DNA of 64,000 bases from positions 15,726,001 to 15,790,000 of the forward strand of contig OY754466.1 in assembly GCA_963575645.1 (NCBI GenBank). Direction: 5' to 3'. The notes beneath the pieces are model-generated. The model was not told where the DNA came from. It saw only the letters and a program-made list of their open reading frames with translations, and made no database searches. This document shows positions 1 through 10,920 of the stretch, piece by piece (within the stretch, counting starts at the first letter, position 1; each line of letters begins with the position of its first letter). The DNA comes from Xanthostigma xanthostigma. Taxonomy: Eukaryota > Arthropoda > Insecta > Raphidioptera > Raphidiidae. The position numbers and the translations under genes were made by a program.

Positions 1-103
1 CTAAAAAGTCGCAATGCACAGACGACGTTAATTTAATTTGCAAGACCAAATGAAGATTGAATAAAGGAGAAGGCTCCCAATATATCAGTACAGGATACTT
101 AAT

Positions 104-332
104 AAAAATTGGTTGTCTGTAAAGTCGGTTTACGGACGATAGTTTTACGTGATAACGTATTCCGCTCGAATATCATATTTAATAATACATAACCTAAATT
201 TTAGTAGCTGTCAAACTTGGACCGATCGTGCCATCTCTATCGCTTATATCGCGCTCTCGCTTGCGGAACGTTACTCTTTTTCGTGTGTGCTGGCGGTGTT
301 TCATAAATTTATAAGACGTTATCACGTCAAAA
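104..332 (+). repeat. Module M repeat, copy 1
   Basis: About 200-bp dispersed repeat, present six times in the window. It begins with aaaattggttgtctgtaaag, continues through a cgtgataacgt motif, and ends with gacgttatcacgtcaaaa, so an internal inverted repeat (acgtgataacgt against acgttatcacgt) brackets the core. This copy carries about 60 extra bases in the middle (from about 189) that are also present in the 37.3-kb copy. No coding capacity is credible; the 78-codon frame across it is absent from the other copies. A non-autonomous element is the likely identity, superfamily unknown. Confidence 0.7.
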
Positions 333-876
333 ATGAAATATTGAAAAATAAAATCTTTTATGTGTATTTTGTAACTTTAATTTGATTAAAATAGACTTTA
401 GCACAAGGAAGTGATCTCACGAAGATCAAGGTCTTTGCTGATTGAAAAGTTGACACTGAAGTTCCTTTTCTATTTAATCCCGTTTGTGTAACTTGCATTA
501 TCGAGCCTCAAGCAAGTTTGAATCGTCAGGCATGCGGCAGTAAATTTTATACAACGCGTTATATGCAAATTGGTGACAACGAATTAAAAACTCGATAACA
601 TGGCAGCGTTTCGTGAGTTGATGTTAAGTTTTACTCTCACAGCATGCAGGGTTCATTAAAGCAGCTCAATGCAATTTAGGGAATACATATTATAAGTACA
701 AAAATTAACAAAATAAAATAAAGAAAAAAGGTAATTAAAACTATACAAAATTTCAAGTCTATATCGTACTATGTAGTTGCTAAGAAAATCGACTGTAATA
801 TACAGACAGACAGACAACGAAGTCTCACCATAACGGCTCCTTTTTTAACATTTTGCTATACGGAACCCTAAAAATA
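333..876. other. Gene-free AT-rich stretch
   Basis: No ORF or RNA gene is recognisable. Around 803-872 lie a short cagacaga run and the string acggaaccctaaaaat, a dispersed repeat tail that I associate with lepidopteran genomes; it recurs near 16965. Confidence 0.5.
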
Positions 877-1127
877 ATTCCAGTCAATTGGGCATTGGGC
901 AACTTCAAAATTTTGACACTTGATATAGTATAATAAAGAAAATAAAATTTCTGATATTGCGTGAGGTGACGCGGGTAATGGTTAGTATTTAATATGATAT
1001 TTGCTATTCGTTGCCATGGTTACATACATAATATGTTCCACGTCATGTAAAACTTAATCAACGCATGGTTAATAATATTATGTAGGTTGTAATAAAACAA
1101 TTCCAAAAATTAGATTTTTTCTTTTTA

Positions 1128-1174
1128 TTAAAATTGAGCGCTTTCGGGATTATCTCCCATCATCAGAACCTCAA
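1128..1174 (-). ncRNA. Hammerhead ribozyme-like core (left arm)
   Basis: Read on the minus strand the order is: stem I strand UUGAGGUU, box CUGAUGA, one U, stem II GGGA, loop GAUAA, UCCC, then GAA, the self-complementary AGCGCU as stem III, cleavage-site C, and stem I partner AAUUUUAA. Stem I gives 8 pairs with G-U wobbles, and stem II gives 4 perfect pairs. The A15.1-U16.1 rule and H17=C hold. The palindromic stem III means it would act best as a dimer, as known for minimal type I hammerheads. One base, the U between A9 and stem II, departs from the standard core, so activity is uncertain. Confidence 0.6.
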
Positions 1175-1275
1175 ATTTTAATTAACGTCTATAACATAAA
1201 GATAAGTCATAAAATATAAATTATAAAATTATATTTTATGACATCTTTATATTAATATACCCGTTAAATAAAATT

Positions 1276-1320
1276 TTAGATTCTGATGATGGGACATAAT
1301 CACGAAAGCGCTCAATTTTT
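1276..1320 (+). ncRNA. Hammerhead ribozyme-like core (right arm)
   Basis: Mirror of the left-arm core. CTGATGA is at 1283-1289 and GAAAGCGCTC at 1304-1313. Stem II has one mismatch (about 4 of 5 pairs) and stem I about 5 pairs (UAGAUU with AAUUUUU). Same extra U after the first box. More degraded than the left-arm core. Confidence 0.45.
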
Positions 1321-1780
1321 ATAAAAGAAAAAAATCTAATTTTTGGAATTGTTTTATTAAGCAACCTATATTATTACAAACATCCAAATTCATCGTCACA
1401 CTATTCAACAAAGCATGGTTAATTAGTTTATTTCTGACATCTATAAAACAGAAGAACAGCTGATTTTTTTTTATTTTCAAAATAATTTCTAAACTATAAA
1501 GTTTGGAAAAAAAATGTTAACGAAACTTTTTTGAAAAAAAAAACAATACGACACTACATATTTGCTTACCAAATATCCTCGCAAAATTTGGTTTCAATCC
1601 GTTCATCTGTTTGACCTGTATCGTGCTCACAGATAAACAGACTTACAGACGCACAGAGTTTTTCCAAAAATATTTTTTGTGGATTTGGGGAACCTGAAAA
1701 CGAAAAGATATTGTAAAATTCTGAAAAGTGATTTTTGACCTAAACTAGTACCATTCCCCACTTGTGGTGTTGGAATGGTA

Positions 1781-2071
1781 AAAAAATAAAACTGTGCGAG
1801 TTATTTATTGTTTCTCGACATTATTGTTGACTCTATGACATAGAAGCTAGTAGACAGTGACACTAATGAAACATACCGGGTCGAGTGTTGGCTTCACTGA
1901 GCGTCGCAACGCAGCAGTAGGCGACGCTTGACACTTGACTGTCGCAGAAGTTAGAGCAGCGGGCGTCGTGTCGTATTCAGCTGTCACACAAAACTACTGC
2001 AACATTGCAACTACTAATTCTTGTATATATACAGTCTGAATATTTACGAAGTGAAATATATTCAACTAGCG
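1781..2071. other. Gene-free stretch with a GC-richer patch
   Basis: About 1880-1990 is markedly less AT-rich than its surroundings (gtcgcaacgcagcagtag and similar), but it shows no open frame, RNA fold or repeat partner in this window. Confidence 0.4.
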
Positions 2072-2449
2072 CAGAGGTTCCCAAACTTTTTTGTCTCGTA
2101 GACCACTTGCCACGTTTTTCGGTTTTGGGTAGACGGGGCTTATCTGATATTGATTTTTTGCAAATTCATTAATTTCAAATGTATTTTTGACAACCGGTAT
2201 AGTGCTACTCACTTTGACCGATTTAAATTTATAACGGTAGTGAAATGTAGTGTGAAATGTTTAGTTTTATACATTTATTAATTAGATTCAAATTAAACGA
2301 ATCAAATTAAAATTTACTTTCTGTTACATAAAATAACTAAGCAGAAAATAAATGCTTTTAGTGTGAGGGATGAACCTAATGCTTTAATAACCCCTTGCAA
2401 GTTGTCGTCGACCCCTGGGGGTCGATATAGACCACTTTGGGAATCACTG
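2072..2449. mobile_element. hAT-like MITE
   Basis: Begins cagaggttcccaaactttt and ends with the imperfect inverse, tttgggaatcactg; this CAG(A/T)G-type terminus is characteristic of hAT-superfamily MITEs. Flanked by aactagcg (2064-2071) and aacttgca (2450-2457), an 8-bp duplication now 6/8 identical, as expected for an old hAT insertion. No transposase coding remains. Confidence 0.65.
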
Positions 2450-3100
2450 AACTTGCAAGATTTGAAACAAAGATAGTACCAAATAAATATATAAAAAATA
2501 CTTAATTTTTTAGGATAATTAAAAAAAAAATCCATACCGAAATTCTCTGGATTTGGGGAAAATTTCTAGATATAGCAAACTCAGTGTAAATATGACTAGT
2601 GGTCAGATAAAAAATATGAAAACTTTTGTGGTATATTTAACATTTACTATACGGTCAGAGAAATGATTTATTCAAAACGAGGACATACAATATAGAGTTT
2701 TATTTTTAACATATGTGTAAATCAAGTTTAATTCAATAAGTAATTTCACGGTGGAATAATATCAAACGGACACAATTTACATGCGAAAATCCAGATGATT
2801 ATCGACTACAGAAATTCAACGAAGGGGTGTATTGGTTGTGTGATTTACGTTGTTTTGACAAGAGTGCTCATAGGCTGGCAATTTAAACATTTTATTATTA
2901 AAAACATGCCGATATATTCCGGTCATGTCCAGAGGCATGTTGTACTCCATACATGAGCTTGTTATCTATTCCGAAGCGCGACGGCATCAACGGCAATCTG
3001 CGGAGATACGAACACCAAACAAGTCTCCTATAACCAACGATATAGTTAGCTTGGAACAGTTTTGGTAATTTTAGAATGAATAGGATCACCTCGCTTATCA
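2450..3100. other. Gene-free AT-rich stretch
   Basis: No supported ORF, RNA gene or repeat pairing. The minus-strand frame at 2898-3101 has no recognisable domain. Confidence 0.4.
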
Positions 3101-4196
3101 ATTTTTTTTATTGGTGCCGTATTTTACCTATTTAAAGCACGCCTCAGAGTGTTTAAATCGAACTTTCAAAAACGCGCGTTTTTTAAAGTTACCATGGGAA
3201 CATCAACAGCTCAAGATTTTTTTGATTATTGATTTGACAGGAGTAGCGTGTAACGTCAAATAAAATATTACCCACAAACGCAAAACCTTTATTCAAACAT
3301 TATTAAACAATTAATCCTTAAGGAGGTTGAGCCGTTTTACGAAGATAATGAAAAAAATCTGAAATAAAGTTTTTTTAATAGATTTTTTTATGACAAAATT
3401 TTCTGTAAAAAATCCAAAATCATTAAGAGATTTATAAAGTTAAAAATTAAAAAAAACTTTTACATGTAGTCTTATGGAAAATATGTCAATCTAGCATGCA
3501 AAGGGTACATTTTAATTTTTTGCAAATAACCAAATAATGTCAGCAGTTCCGAAAACTAACTATGTAAAGCATCAATGTCTTACGCATATTTATATTTTTT
3601 CCAATTTAATTAGGAGACTTTTAATCAATAAAAAAATATTAAACCTTATCACTTTTCGATTATAGACTTTTATTATTGACAATTTTAACAATTTTAATAA
3701 CTAAATTATCAACTTTTTAATGATTTAATTTTATTTTTTATTATTTCTAATTTATTTTTTTAATTATTTACTGCAAAAAATATGTAAAATACAGATATTT
3801 ACATAAATTTATTTTTTTTAACCTAATTTTGTACAAAAAATTCAAAAGTTAGTCCATTAAGTAAAATACTGAAATAATTAATTAATATTAAAAAAAAAGT
3901 TTATTTATGCCTTTCTAACAATAATTTATTAGGATCATCCACTTCCTTTTGTAAAAATTTATTATGGAAAAGTTTTCATTTAGATTTCGACTTACTTTTG
4001 ATTGGGACTGTAACGCATCAACCTCCTTAATGACAAATTGCAAATTAATTTCTGTTTTTCTCATTTCTATGACAACGAAAGGTATACTGATGTCACATCA
4101 CGAATTCAACCATTTTACATTATTAGTTTTTATTTCCATGTTTTGTAGTAATAATACCAGTATTTATGATTTCAAAGTGCACCAATAAAAAAAAAT
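3101..4196. mobile_element. AT-rich inverted-repeat element
   Basis: The ends carry an inverted repeat attttttttattggtgc (about 3101) against gcaccaataaaaaaa (about 4180-4196), and a second inverted pair ttaaggaggttga (about 3317) against tcaacctccttaa (about 4019). The stretch at 3650-3780 resembles 57340-57450. It is extremely AT-rich and non-coding. A decayed MITE or fold-back is likely, but the boundaries are uncertain. Confidence 0.4.
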
Positions 4197-4300
4197 AGCG
4201 TAAAGTATTCGTGGATAACTGGTCTTTAAAACACGCTTTTTATTCACTTATACTTTAATATACTGTAGTATATACAATATACATTATTCCCAATATATAA

Positions 4301-4725
4301 CCGAGCGGTGTAGCGTAGTGGTGAGAGCACTAGACTCGCATTCAGGAGGTACCGGGTTCGAATCCCGGCGGGGGGAGGCTGATGTGGCTGAGACTTTTTC
4401 CTGCTGCTTCTCGCCGAGAAACGGAAATTCCTGTACCAGCCGTCTTGTTGATGTTTTGCATGGTTTCCCTCAATAATTCCAGATTAATATCGAGATGGTT
4501 CCTTATTCAAGATTACCTGTCAAACTCCTATGCTCAAAATTTGCTTATCTTATTCTAATGTCCTAAAAGTTCCTTCAATTCGCCTATTGCTATTAATTAC
4601 ATAATTGAATTTTAAAAATGTAGAAAATAACGGTGATAGATTTAAAATAGTAATGGTGCGAATGGCGTCTGTTATGATATAAAGTCTAGAAATAGACGTT
4701 AAACGCATTATTATTATTATTACTC
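4301..4725 (+). mobile_element. tRNA-derived SINE, copy 1
   Basis: A tRNA-like head (4301-4375) contains a good A box (tagcgtagtggt) and a canonical B box (ggttcgaatcc). A tRNA-unrelated body follows (cctgctgcttctcgccgaga and so on), then an (ATT)n tail. The flanks share tatataa (4294-4300 and 4730-4736), a plausible target duplication. A second copy lies at 55145-55984. Transcription would be by RNA polymerase III. Confidence 0.85.
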
Positions 4726-4736
4726 CTTGTATATAA

Positions 4737-5751
4737 TCGAAATTGTAACCCAAATGTTTCGTTCTTATTCCTTCCTCTTCATTGCAAACAAGAATAAAAA
4801 AAATGTATTCATTTTAAACGGCTTAGCTTATGGGCGTCATACGATACCTAGCCAGCACATCATTTTCGCGTATTAATTAAGAGAGATATGTCTATGGAAA
4901 GAGATGCATATATCAGTTATCTAAACTACTACCGCATGATATAAGTCTTAAAGAACCAGTGGACGTCATTCAACTATAACCTAACGCGACAGCCACTCGA
5001 CTTAATGCATATGCACTCTCTCTCTTTCTCTCTCTCTCTTGGGAACGAACGAAGTTAACGATCACAGTGATCGTTTTAAAATTAGACATGGTAAGGTAAG
5101 TTCTAGGAAAAGATGGGAACGTCACCGACAGCGCACATAGTTCCTGGAACTATATACAGGTCCAGCTGCAATGTAATGTAGCACTATCGATTTTGGAAAT
5201 AATTCTACTGGTGTATCAAAGAGTTTTTGATATAACTAAACAAATATTTTTGTTTTATAGAACTAGCCATTCACCGAAACAATTCAATGTATGGCCTCAA
5301 AAAATTCTCAAAAAGCTATTCTGAATCCACTGTCGTGAATAGATCCTGTAACAAATAAGAACACTTTTCGTATTTGAAAAAAGTGATAGTGTTTAAATTT
5401 TGAATCGTCGTACATGCGGCAGTTAATTTTATAATAGATAAATAATCAGTTTAAATTGACTTATATAAACTGACGAATCGTCTGACAATCTGGTATTGGG
5501 ATTTTACTTCGATCATGCGTCATCTACTTCAGCATTTCGGTAAACTTATGCAAAGCGTCTCATATAAGTACAATATTGCGCGATACGAAATTTTGTAAAT
5601 ATTTGTTGTTTACAATAGGGTATTTTGCACCATGTAAGAAAAAATCTAATAATACGTATTATTGATATATTTTGTAAAAAGCAAACGAGAAACGTTAATT
5701 TATATTCATAATAATGCAATATAAAGTAATTCAATTTTAAGAATTGTATTT
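4737..5751. other. Gene-free stretch with (TC)n microsatellite
   Basis: Contains a TC/CT microsatellite at about 5015-5040 and nothing else I can support. The small minus-strand frame near 5546-5767 runs into a Family B end and is not credible. Confidence 0.45.
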
Positions 5752-6338
5752 TACCATTCCAACCCACAAGTGGGGAATGGTACTAGCTTAGGTCAAAAAT
5801 CACTTTTTAAAAATTTTACAATATCTTTCCGTTTTGAGGTCCCCCGAATCCAAAAAAACATATTTTTGAAAAAACTCTGTGCGTCTGTTAGTCTGTGAAC
5901 ACGATACAGGTCAAACGGATGAGCGAATTGAAACCAAATTTTAGGAGAATGTTTGGTATGCAAATATGAAGAGCCCTATTGTTTTTGGAGAAAATCGGCG
6001 CATGCGCAGAAGAGATATATGCTATAACGGTGTTTTTTATATAATAATGATATACTTTTCATAACGGCTTATTATTACATTTATTTTTTCAAGAAAGTTT
6101 CGTTAAACATTTTTTTTTCTAAACTTTATAGCTTCGGAAATATTTTGTAAATAAAAAAAAATCAGCCGGTCTTTTGTTTTATGGATCTGTCAGAAATAAA
6201 CGAGTTCGGCATGCTTTGATTAATTTTTACATGACGTCAAACATATTATGTAGGTAACCATGGCAACGAATAGCAAATGTCATATTGAATACTAGCCATT
6301 ACCCGCGTCACCTCACACGATATCAGAAATTTTATTTC
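5752..6338 (+). repeat. Family B repeat, copy 2
   Basis: Full-length-looking copy starting taccattccaacccacaag and running through aggtcaaaaatcactttt, acaggtcaaacggatga and atatgaagagccctattg. It contains a perfect gcgcatgcgc palindrome at 5998-6007. Uninterrupted at the position where the 877-1780 copy holds its insertion. Confidence 0.75.
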
Positions 6339-6782
6339 ACCCAGTCTAGGTTATAATATAAATCTAGTGAAGACCAATCGACGGGTTGCTTTGTAACGCA
6401 CCACAGGTATTGAAATGCAATGCGTGCCGCCGCCAGGAACCACCGCGTGCCAAGCCGGGCCACACTATGGCTGGCGTTGCTGCGCAGCAACACGGGAGAA
6501 CAGTAAGCAAGGGAGAAAAGAAGAGTAATCAAACTAATCAATTACATTCGTTATCATCGTCTTCATTTCGCCAATCAATCGACGCTATATTTGTTGATTT
6601 AATTTATTTTATAGTCGAATATCGGAACGGAAAGTGCGCCTAAAAATAGCAATGGAAAATACAGTGAAAACTCAAAACTTGGACTTCTCTATGATTTTAT
6701 TAAACGGTTTTATTACCAAGTTTATATTAGCTCGCTCGAAATTTTTAACATAACTCAGAATTAGATGACAATACGAGAAAAT
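6339..6782. other. Gene-free stretch, locally GC-richer
   Basis: 6420-6500 is GC-rich by local standards. It supports an 85-codon plus-strand frame and a 69-codon minus-strand frame that overlap each other; neither shows a recognisable motif. I see no gene. Confidence 0.35.
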
Positions 6783-7556
6783 AGTTGGCAAAACCAAAAG
6801 TGCACATCCCGCAAGTTTTCCACTGTACATATTATAATGAAAAAAAATTGAGAAAATAGATTAAAAAAAAAAACAATTAAAAAAATAGAAAAAAAAAATA
6901 AAAATAAAATGGAATAGAAAAAAAAAATATTACTTGGTGTCAGCGGGAATCGAACTCGGCACCTTGCTATTACTGGACTGCGCGTTTAACCACTCGGCCA
7001 TTCTGATATCCCAGCTTGCGTTGTTATTATGGTATAGAAGTGGAGCAGTTATTCTACGTAATACACTACATTACAATAACAGTAATAGATATTTTTTTGT
7101 TTTTTTAAGGTTTTTTATTTTAACTATTAGCTGTCAAAAATAATAAAATAAAACTGTTTATAAAAATTAAACTACTGAACACATTTATGTGAATTTAAAT
7201 AGGGTTCTGGTCTGATAGTAAACAAAGTGAATAAAATATAACCCAAGGCAATCCGACCAAAATTGCGATCTGTAGAGTCGTGACGTACGTACATACGTAC
7301 ATCCGTACATACGTACAGACCAACCGACAACTGCTGTTTGTAACTTTCAATTACAATTTTAATAGTATTTATGAACTCGAATTGATTTAAAAATGGTTCT
7401 GTTTTATAGATCAGAATCTCCTCTTTTCAAAAAGCTTCAATTTGAATGGATTTCGTGTGAAATTAACTTAGATATAACTTCTTATATGAACGAAAGTCAG
7501 CTCTGATGCTCAAAGCGATAATAAAGCACATACCGCTAATTTAGCGGTATGTGCAG
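6783..7556. mobile_element. Family C element carrying a tRNA-like core, copy 1
   Basis: Matches 56203-57067 over both ends. One end is agttggcaaaaccaaaagtg followed by cacatcccgcaag; the other is a near-perfect hairpin, gcacataccgct...agcggtatgtgc (7526-7554). The ends look like weak inverted repeats (gcacatcccgc against gcacataccgc). The centre is A-rich and holds a minus-strand tRNA-like sequence that is not the same tRNA as in the other copy. A third copy of the first end lies just upstream of the SINA-like gene at 48846. Non-coding. Confidence 0.7.
6936..7013 (-). tRNA. tRNA-like sequence (Leu/Ser-type D arm), probably a pseudogene
   Basis: The minus strand reads ...tggccgagtggttaaacgcg... 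with T arm gagttcgattcccgc. The acceptor ends (gatatca and tgacacc) pair at 5 of 7 positions, the misses being A-C, as expected from G-to-A decay. A box and B box are recognisable. The anticodon arm is not clean, so I do not assign an isotype. T-rich sequence follows downstream on the minus strand, as for polymerase III termination. Confidence 0.55.
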
Positions 7557-7649
7557 TACTAGAATAAGGAAGAAAATAATAAAGAAATTTTAATAAAAAC
7601 ATAATATAATTCATACTTATCTACAGCGTTGTAACACATCGCTTTTAGT

Positions 7650-7726
7650 GATCTATGGCTTAGTTGGTTAGAGCATCGTTGCTAATAATGCGAAAGGACG
7701 CGGGTTCGATTCTCCATGGACATCAA
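7650..7726 (+). tRNA. tRNA-Ile(AAU)-like pseudogene
   Basis: Contains tggcttagttggttagagca, an anticodon arm with loop ctaataa (anticodon AAU) and T arm gcgggttcgattc, all close to eukaryotic tRNA-Ile. The acceptor stem does not pair well and the T stem has mismatches, so this is probably a pseudogene or tRNA-derived repeat head. A T-rich tract follows within 20 bp. Confidence 0.6.
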
Positions 7727-7833
7727 TACTTTAATATTTTTACTATGTATAATTTGTTTATTTTTACTGAAAATTAAAAAATAATCATAGAAATAAAAAA
7801 AGACGGGTTGCACTCTGGGAGTGCCGGCGGAAG

Positions 7834-8118
7834 TGAAAACCTAGATGTACTTAAACTAAATTTCGCTAGTAGCAATATAAGTTACATGCAGTGCAAAAAA
7901 TTATAAAGCATTAAGAGATGTCACTATGCATCCAGGTTTCGTAAAACTACACATTTATAAAATTACATGCAGCCAGTCGCTGGATGTAATTTTTTAAATT
8001 TGTAGTTTTACGAAACCTGAGTACATATGGCGACATCTCTTAAGGAATTTTTTGCACTGCATTTAACTTATATTGCTACTGACATCTAGCAAATTTTAGT
8101 ATATGTACTGCCGAAGCA
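7834..8118. mobile_element. Fold-back element
   Basis: Long inverted arms, about 7834-7975 and 7985-8118. Tagcaatataagtta, cagtgcaaaaaatt, aagagatgtc and gtttcgtaaaactac on the left reappear inverted on the right. Loop of about 10-15 bp. Non-coding; a transcript would form one long hairpin. Confidence 0.65.
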
Positions 8119-8144
8119 AGTACGGTAGACCGTCTCAACAACTC

Positions 8145-8166
8145 GTCAGGGTCACGTGACCCTGAC
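8145..8166. other. Perfect 22-bp palindrome with central CACGTG
   Basis: The left half is gtcagggtcac and the right half is its exact reverse complement, giving a CACGTG E-box at the centre. It lies just outside the fold-back element. Confidence 0.8.
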
Positions 8167-8285
8167 TCGTCAGATCTGACGCGAGTTTTCTCGCTCACCC
8201 AGTTCTTACTTTGCCTGACGCGAGTTTATCATTTTTTACCCATTACAAAAAAAGTGTACAACGCCGCTAAAGAAGTTTTCACTTC

Positions 8286-8545
8286 AAAAAATATTTTTAA
8301 TATACCACGTTTTGAAATCGAACTAAAAAGTATAAAATAATTATTTATTTACAAACAGATTTTTAACTTGTAGGATTTGAAGCGAAAAACGTGGGACGTA
8401 GCCGCGTATGCGACAATTATATAAGAAGTGAGGAGAGTAGCTATCAATGAAGATATCTATTTATGAGATAAAATGAATAATGCGCTCCACGTTATTATTT
8501 TATACTTTTTAGATCGATTTAAGAACGTGGTATATTTAAAATGTT
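8286..8545. repeat. Inverted repeat, about 50-bp arms
   Basis: Ttaatataccacgttttgaa and aaaaagtataaaataa (about 8298-8340) recur inverted at about 8495-8545 (ttattttatactttttag, cgtggtatattt). Between them lies ordinary AT-rich sequence. Probably a decayed MITE. Confidence 0.55.
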
Positions 8546-8833
8546 TTCTATTTCCATTAATTTTTTAACTTAATCACGTTCCGTATATTAGTTTCAAATC
8601 TTGCGATCAATTTTCAACCCACTTCGATTATCCGACTGAGTTGAAATTTTGAGCACACGTGTAGTTCCGAATATTATGGTAATTAGCTTCGTCCGGATGC
8701 AAATTGTACATTTAATAAAGCTACCTAAAAACTTAAAATTAAAATAGGTAATTTTTTTTTAAGTTAAACGATTATATTGTACAATCGATGGTGTACCAAA
8801 AGCTAGAAAACAATTAAGGGTCACTAATCTGTG
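8546..8833. other. Gene-free stretch
   Basis: Nothing recognisable apart from a weak Helitron-like phrase near 8630 (ccgactgagttgaaattttg). Confidence 0.35.
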
Positions 8834-9198
8834 ATAGTCAGAGTGCCCGCTAAAATAATGTTCTCTGACAAATAACATGAACCATTGTCTGACACTTCGA
8901 ATATGTTCGACATATTCAAGGTGTCAGACATTTAAATGGTTCATGTTATTTGTCAGAGAACATTATTTTAGCGTTTTGGTTGAAGTTTTTAAGCTATCCA
9001 ATTAAAAAAACAAACAGTATGTATAAATTTTTACATGTCGTCAAAACGACATCTTTCGGAAACTTTAGAGGGAAAACGCCCCAAAATCAAGAAAAGTCAT
9101 AGAGGAAATAGGTGTCAGACTAGGTCTAATGAAGCCATATGCAAAGTTTGGGGAGAGTATGTATCAATAAAATTTTTGCCGATGGGCACTCTGACTAT
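8834..9198. mobile_element. MITE with internal hairpin
   Basis: Perfect 15-bp terminal inverted repeat atagtcagagtgccc (8834-8848) against gggcactctgactat (9184-9198). Just inside the left end is a near-perfect hairpin (8849-8975, arms about 48 bp) centred on a cgaatatgttcgacatattc loop. Non-coding. Confidence 0.7.
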
Positions 9199-9641
9199 AA
9201 CTTAGATCAGACTAAAATATAATCATGGGGTGCATTTAGTATAGAAAATTTCTTTTGTTGAAGCTTGAAAATCATATCTGGGAAGAGGAAATTGAATCAT
9301 ATAGTGCTTGTACTACTGTTAAGTCTTTCTGAGACAATATTATAATGTCTAAAATTGTAAACCACAACATTGTTTTGTTTTGCTATTAGTTACGCTTAAA
9401 AAACAAACAAGTTTAATAGAAAGTTCAATTTAATTGTGATCAGACACATATTTAGACTCGTCTTGATTGAATCAAATTTTATTGCAATTTATTTATTTAC
9501 ATAAATGATTGCATATCACCAAATAATTCTTTAAAGTATATTCGGAAAGGGGCATACTTTTGTCTACGATTGTAGATCTCAAACATCCTTCATAAAGTTT
9601 GGTGAAAAAAGCAAGCACGTAGTGACTGTGTGAACAGGGTT
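9199..9641. other. Gene-free stretch
   Basis: No supported feature. It borders the segment shared with 63.5 kb. Confidence 0.35.
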
Positions 9642-9850
9642 TTTACTGTTGAACAAAAGCTGAACGCACCACCTGCGGATGTTTTTCGTGAGCGGAATGG
9701 TATAAGTTCACAATAATCAAGCCAGTAACTTTTGCGAGTAAATGATGCGATGTTGTTTTACTTACTACAATAACGAGCTTATCTTTCAGGTCGTATCCTC
9801 GACTCACCTGAAACAAAGAAAACAATTACTTTAGAAACAATATCGTATCG
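9642..9850 (-). repeat. Segment duplicated at 63.5-63.7 kb, with a putative exon
   Basis: About 200 bp closely matches 63505-63710, same strand. Both copies contain the same splice-like layout on the minus strand, described in the next entry. Whether this is an exon duplication or two copies of a repeat cannot be settled from one window. Confidence 0.55.
9766..9807 (-). CDS. Putative 42-nt internal exon (copy 1)
   Basis: On the minus strand a polypyrimidine tract ending ttctttgtttcag is followed by exactly 42 nt and then GTAAGT. In the frame open across it the exon encodes VSRGYDLKDKLVIV. The second copy, at 63635-63676, has the same length, the same splice signals and VSRRYSLKDKLVII. I do not recognise the protein. 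If real, the exon belongs to a long minus-strand gene with introns spanning much of the window; otherwise both copies are part of a repeat. Confidence 0.35.
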
Positions 9851-10518
9851 TCGGTTGTGTTTGTTTTGCTGGCGTTATAAATTTCTTAATAAATATACAA
9901 TGTGGTACATTGCAAAGATCACGAAGATTCAAGACTGATAAACGCACAACTTTCGTCGATGGGTACACATTAGACTTGACAGAAGTCTATAAAAAATATT
10001 AAGCATAAAAATATATCCATTTCGAATCATAAATCCGCAAAATTTCCAATACACACGTTATAATAAAAATACCAATTAATAACAATTATTTCATATGCAC
10101 ACTCCATGACAGCTTACCCATCTCTGTAAAAAACACAGATTACTGTAATACTGTTTTATCTACTTAAGTTGTTGATAAAGTTGTTCATAGATGACACTTC
10201 GGTACGGTAGACTTGATTGAATTCTATCACAAAGTACCATTCTCTCTGTCAGTAATTTAATTACTATGATAATACATAATAACAAATCTCTAATTGCAGT
10301 AATTGTAAAGATTTTATTCGGATGCCACTTGAACCGTGCGAAGTCGGGTTCACAGGTAGTTATAATTGTTAGGTTGTTAATTTATTGTCCATAACCAATG
10401 TTATTCAAGTTCTACTATTGCGTCATGAATGCTGCCTTGTAGAATTTTATCAAACAAGCTTTTACTATCATAGAACATAGACCAACCACTTCACAGAATC
10501 CAATAATAATAATAATAA
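9851..10518. other. Gene-free AT-rich stretch
   Basis: No supported feature. Confidence 0.35.
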
Positions 10519-10700
10519 TTGAATAAATAAAATTATCGACCAATTTTTCAGACAAATATATTAACAAAAAATAATAATTAATACATTGACGTTTCGGTCC
10601 GGATTTGAATTTTCTTCCGGACCGAAACGTCAATATATTAATTATTATTTTTTGTTAATATATTTGTTTGAAAAATTGTTCGATAATTTTATTTATTGAA
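10519..10700. mobile_element. Fold-back element with GAAACGTC arms
   Basis: Arms of about 85-90 bp (taaataaaattatcgaccaa ... cattgacgtttcggtccgg) and their inverse, with a 14-nt loop. Both arms contain ccgaaacgtc, which equals hammerhead box GAA plus palindromic ACGU stem III plus C. The first hammerhead box is not intact on either strand. The sequence ttggtcgataattttattta recurs near 20580, 23360, 29130, 44020 and 49790. Confidence 0.65.
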
Positions 10701-10920
10701 GAAGTCTAATCAGACGTTAATCAAAGATTTGAATAATAATTAATCTTTATTTATATAATAATACAATAATTGTATGTAAACAGCGTCAATGGTTTTAAAG
10801 TTATTTTAGGTATCGTTCGAGATTATAATTTGATTCTTCGATTAATTTATTTTTCAGTTTTTTTAAAATTGCTTATTCACATATCACGGTGAAACAAAGA
10901 TGTACTTGATAGTTATGTTC

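Larger units (their letters stand above)
1073..1412. mobile_element. Fold-back element with opposed hammerhead-like cores
   Basis: 340-bp insertion into a Family B repeat, flanked by a perfect 10-bp direct duplication gcatggttaa at 1063-1072 and 1413-1422. The uninterrupted Family B copies serve as empty sites. It has inverted arms of roughly 100 bp (about 1079-1180 and 1270-1375) around an AT-rich centre, and each arm contains a hammerhead-like core. Beyond the right arm lies a short unique tail to 1412. A duplication of this length fits target-primed retrotransposition better than cut-and-paste. I suspect a non-autonomous relative of Penelope-like elements, which are known to carry hammerheads. 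Confidence 0.75.
877..1780 (-). repeat. Family B repeat, interrupted copy
   Basis: Minus-strand copy of a repeat found at 5752-6338, 36920-37813, 62601-63040 and 63041-63455. Its start (near 1780, read on the minus strand) is a near-hairpin, taccattcc...ggaatggta, and its other end contains caattggctggaatt-like sequence. This copy is split by a 340-bp insertion at 1073-1412; comparison with the other copies shows the sequence is continuous across the site without the insertion. No coding frame. Confidence 0.7.
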
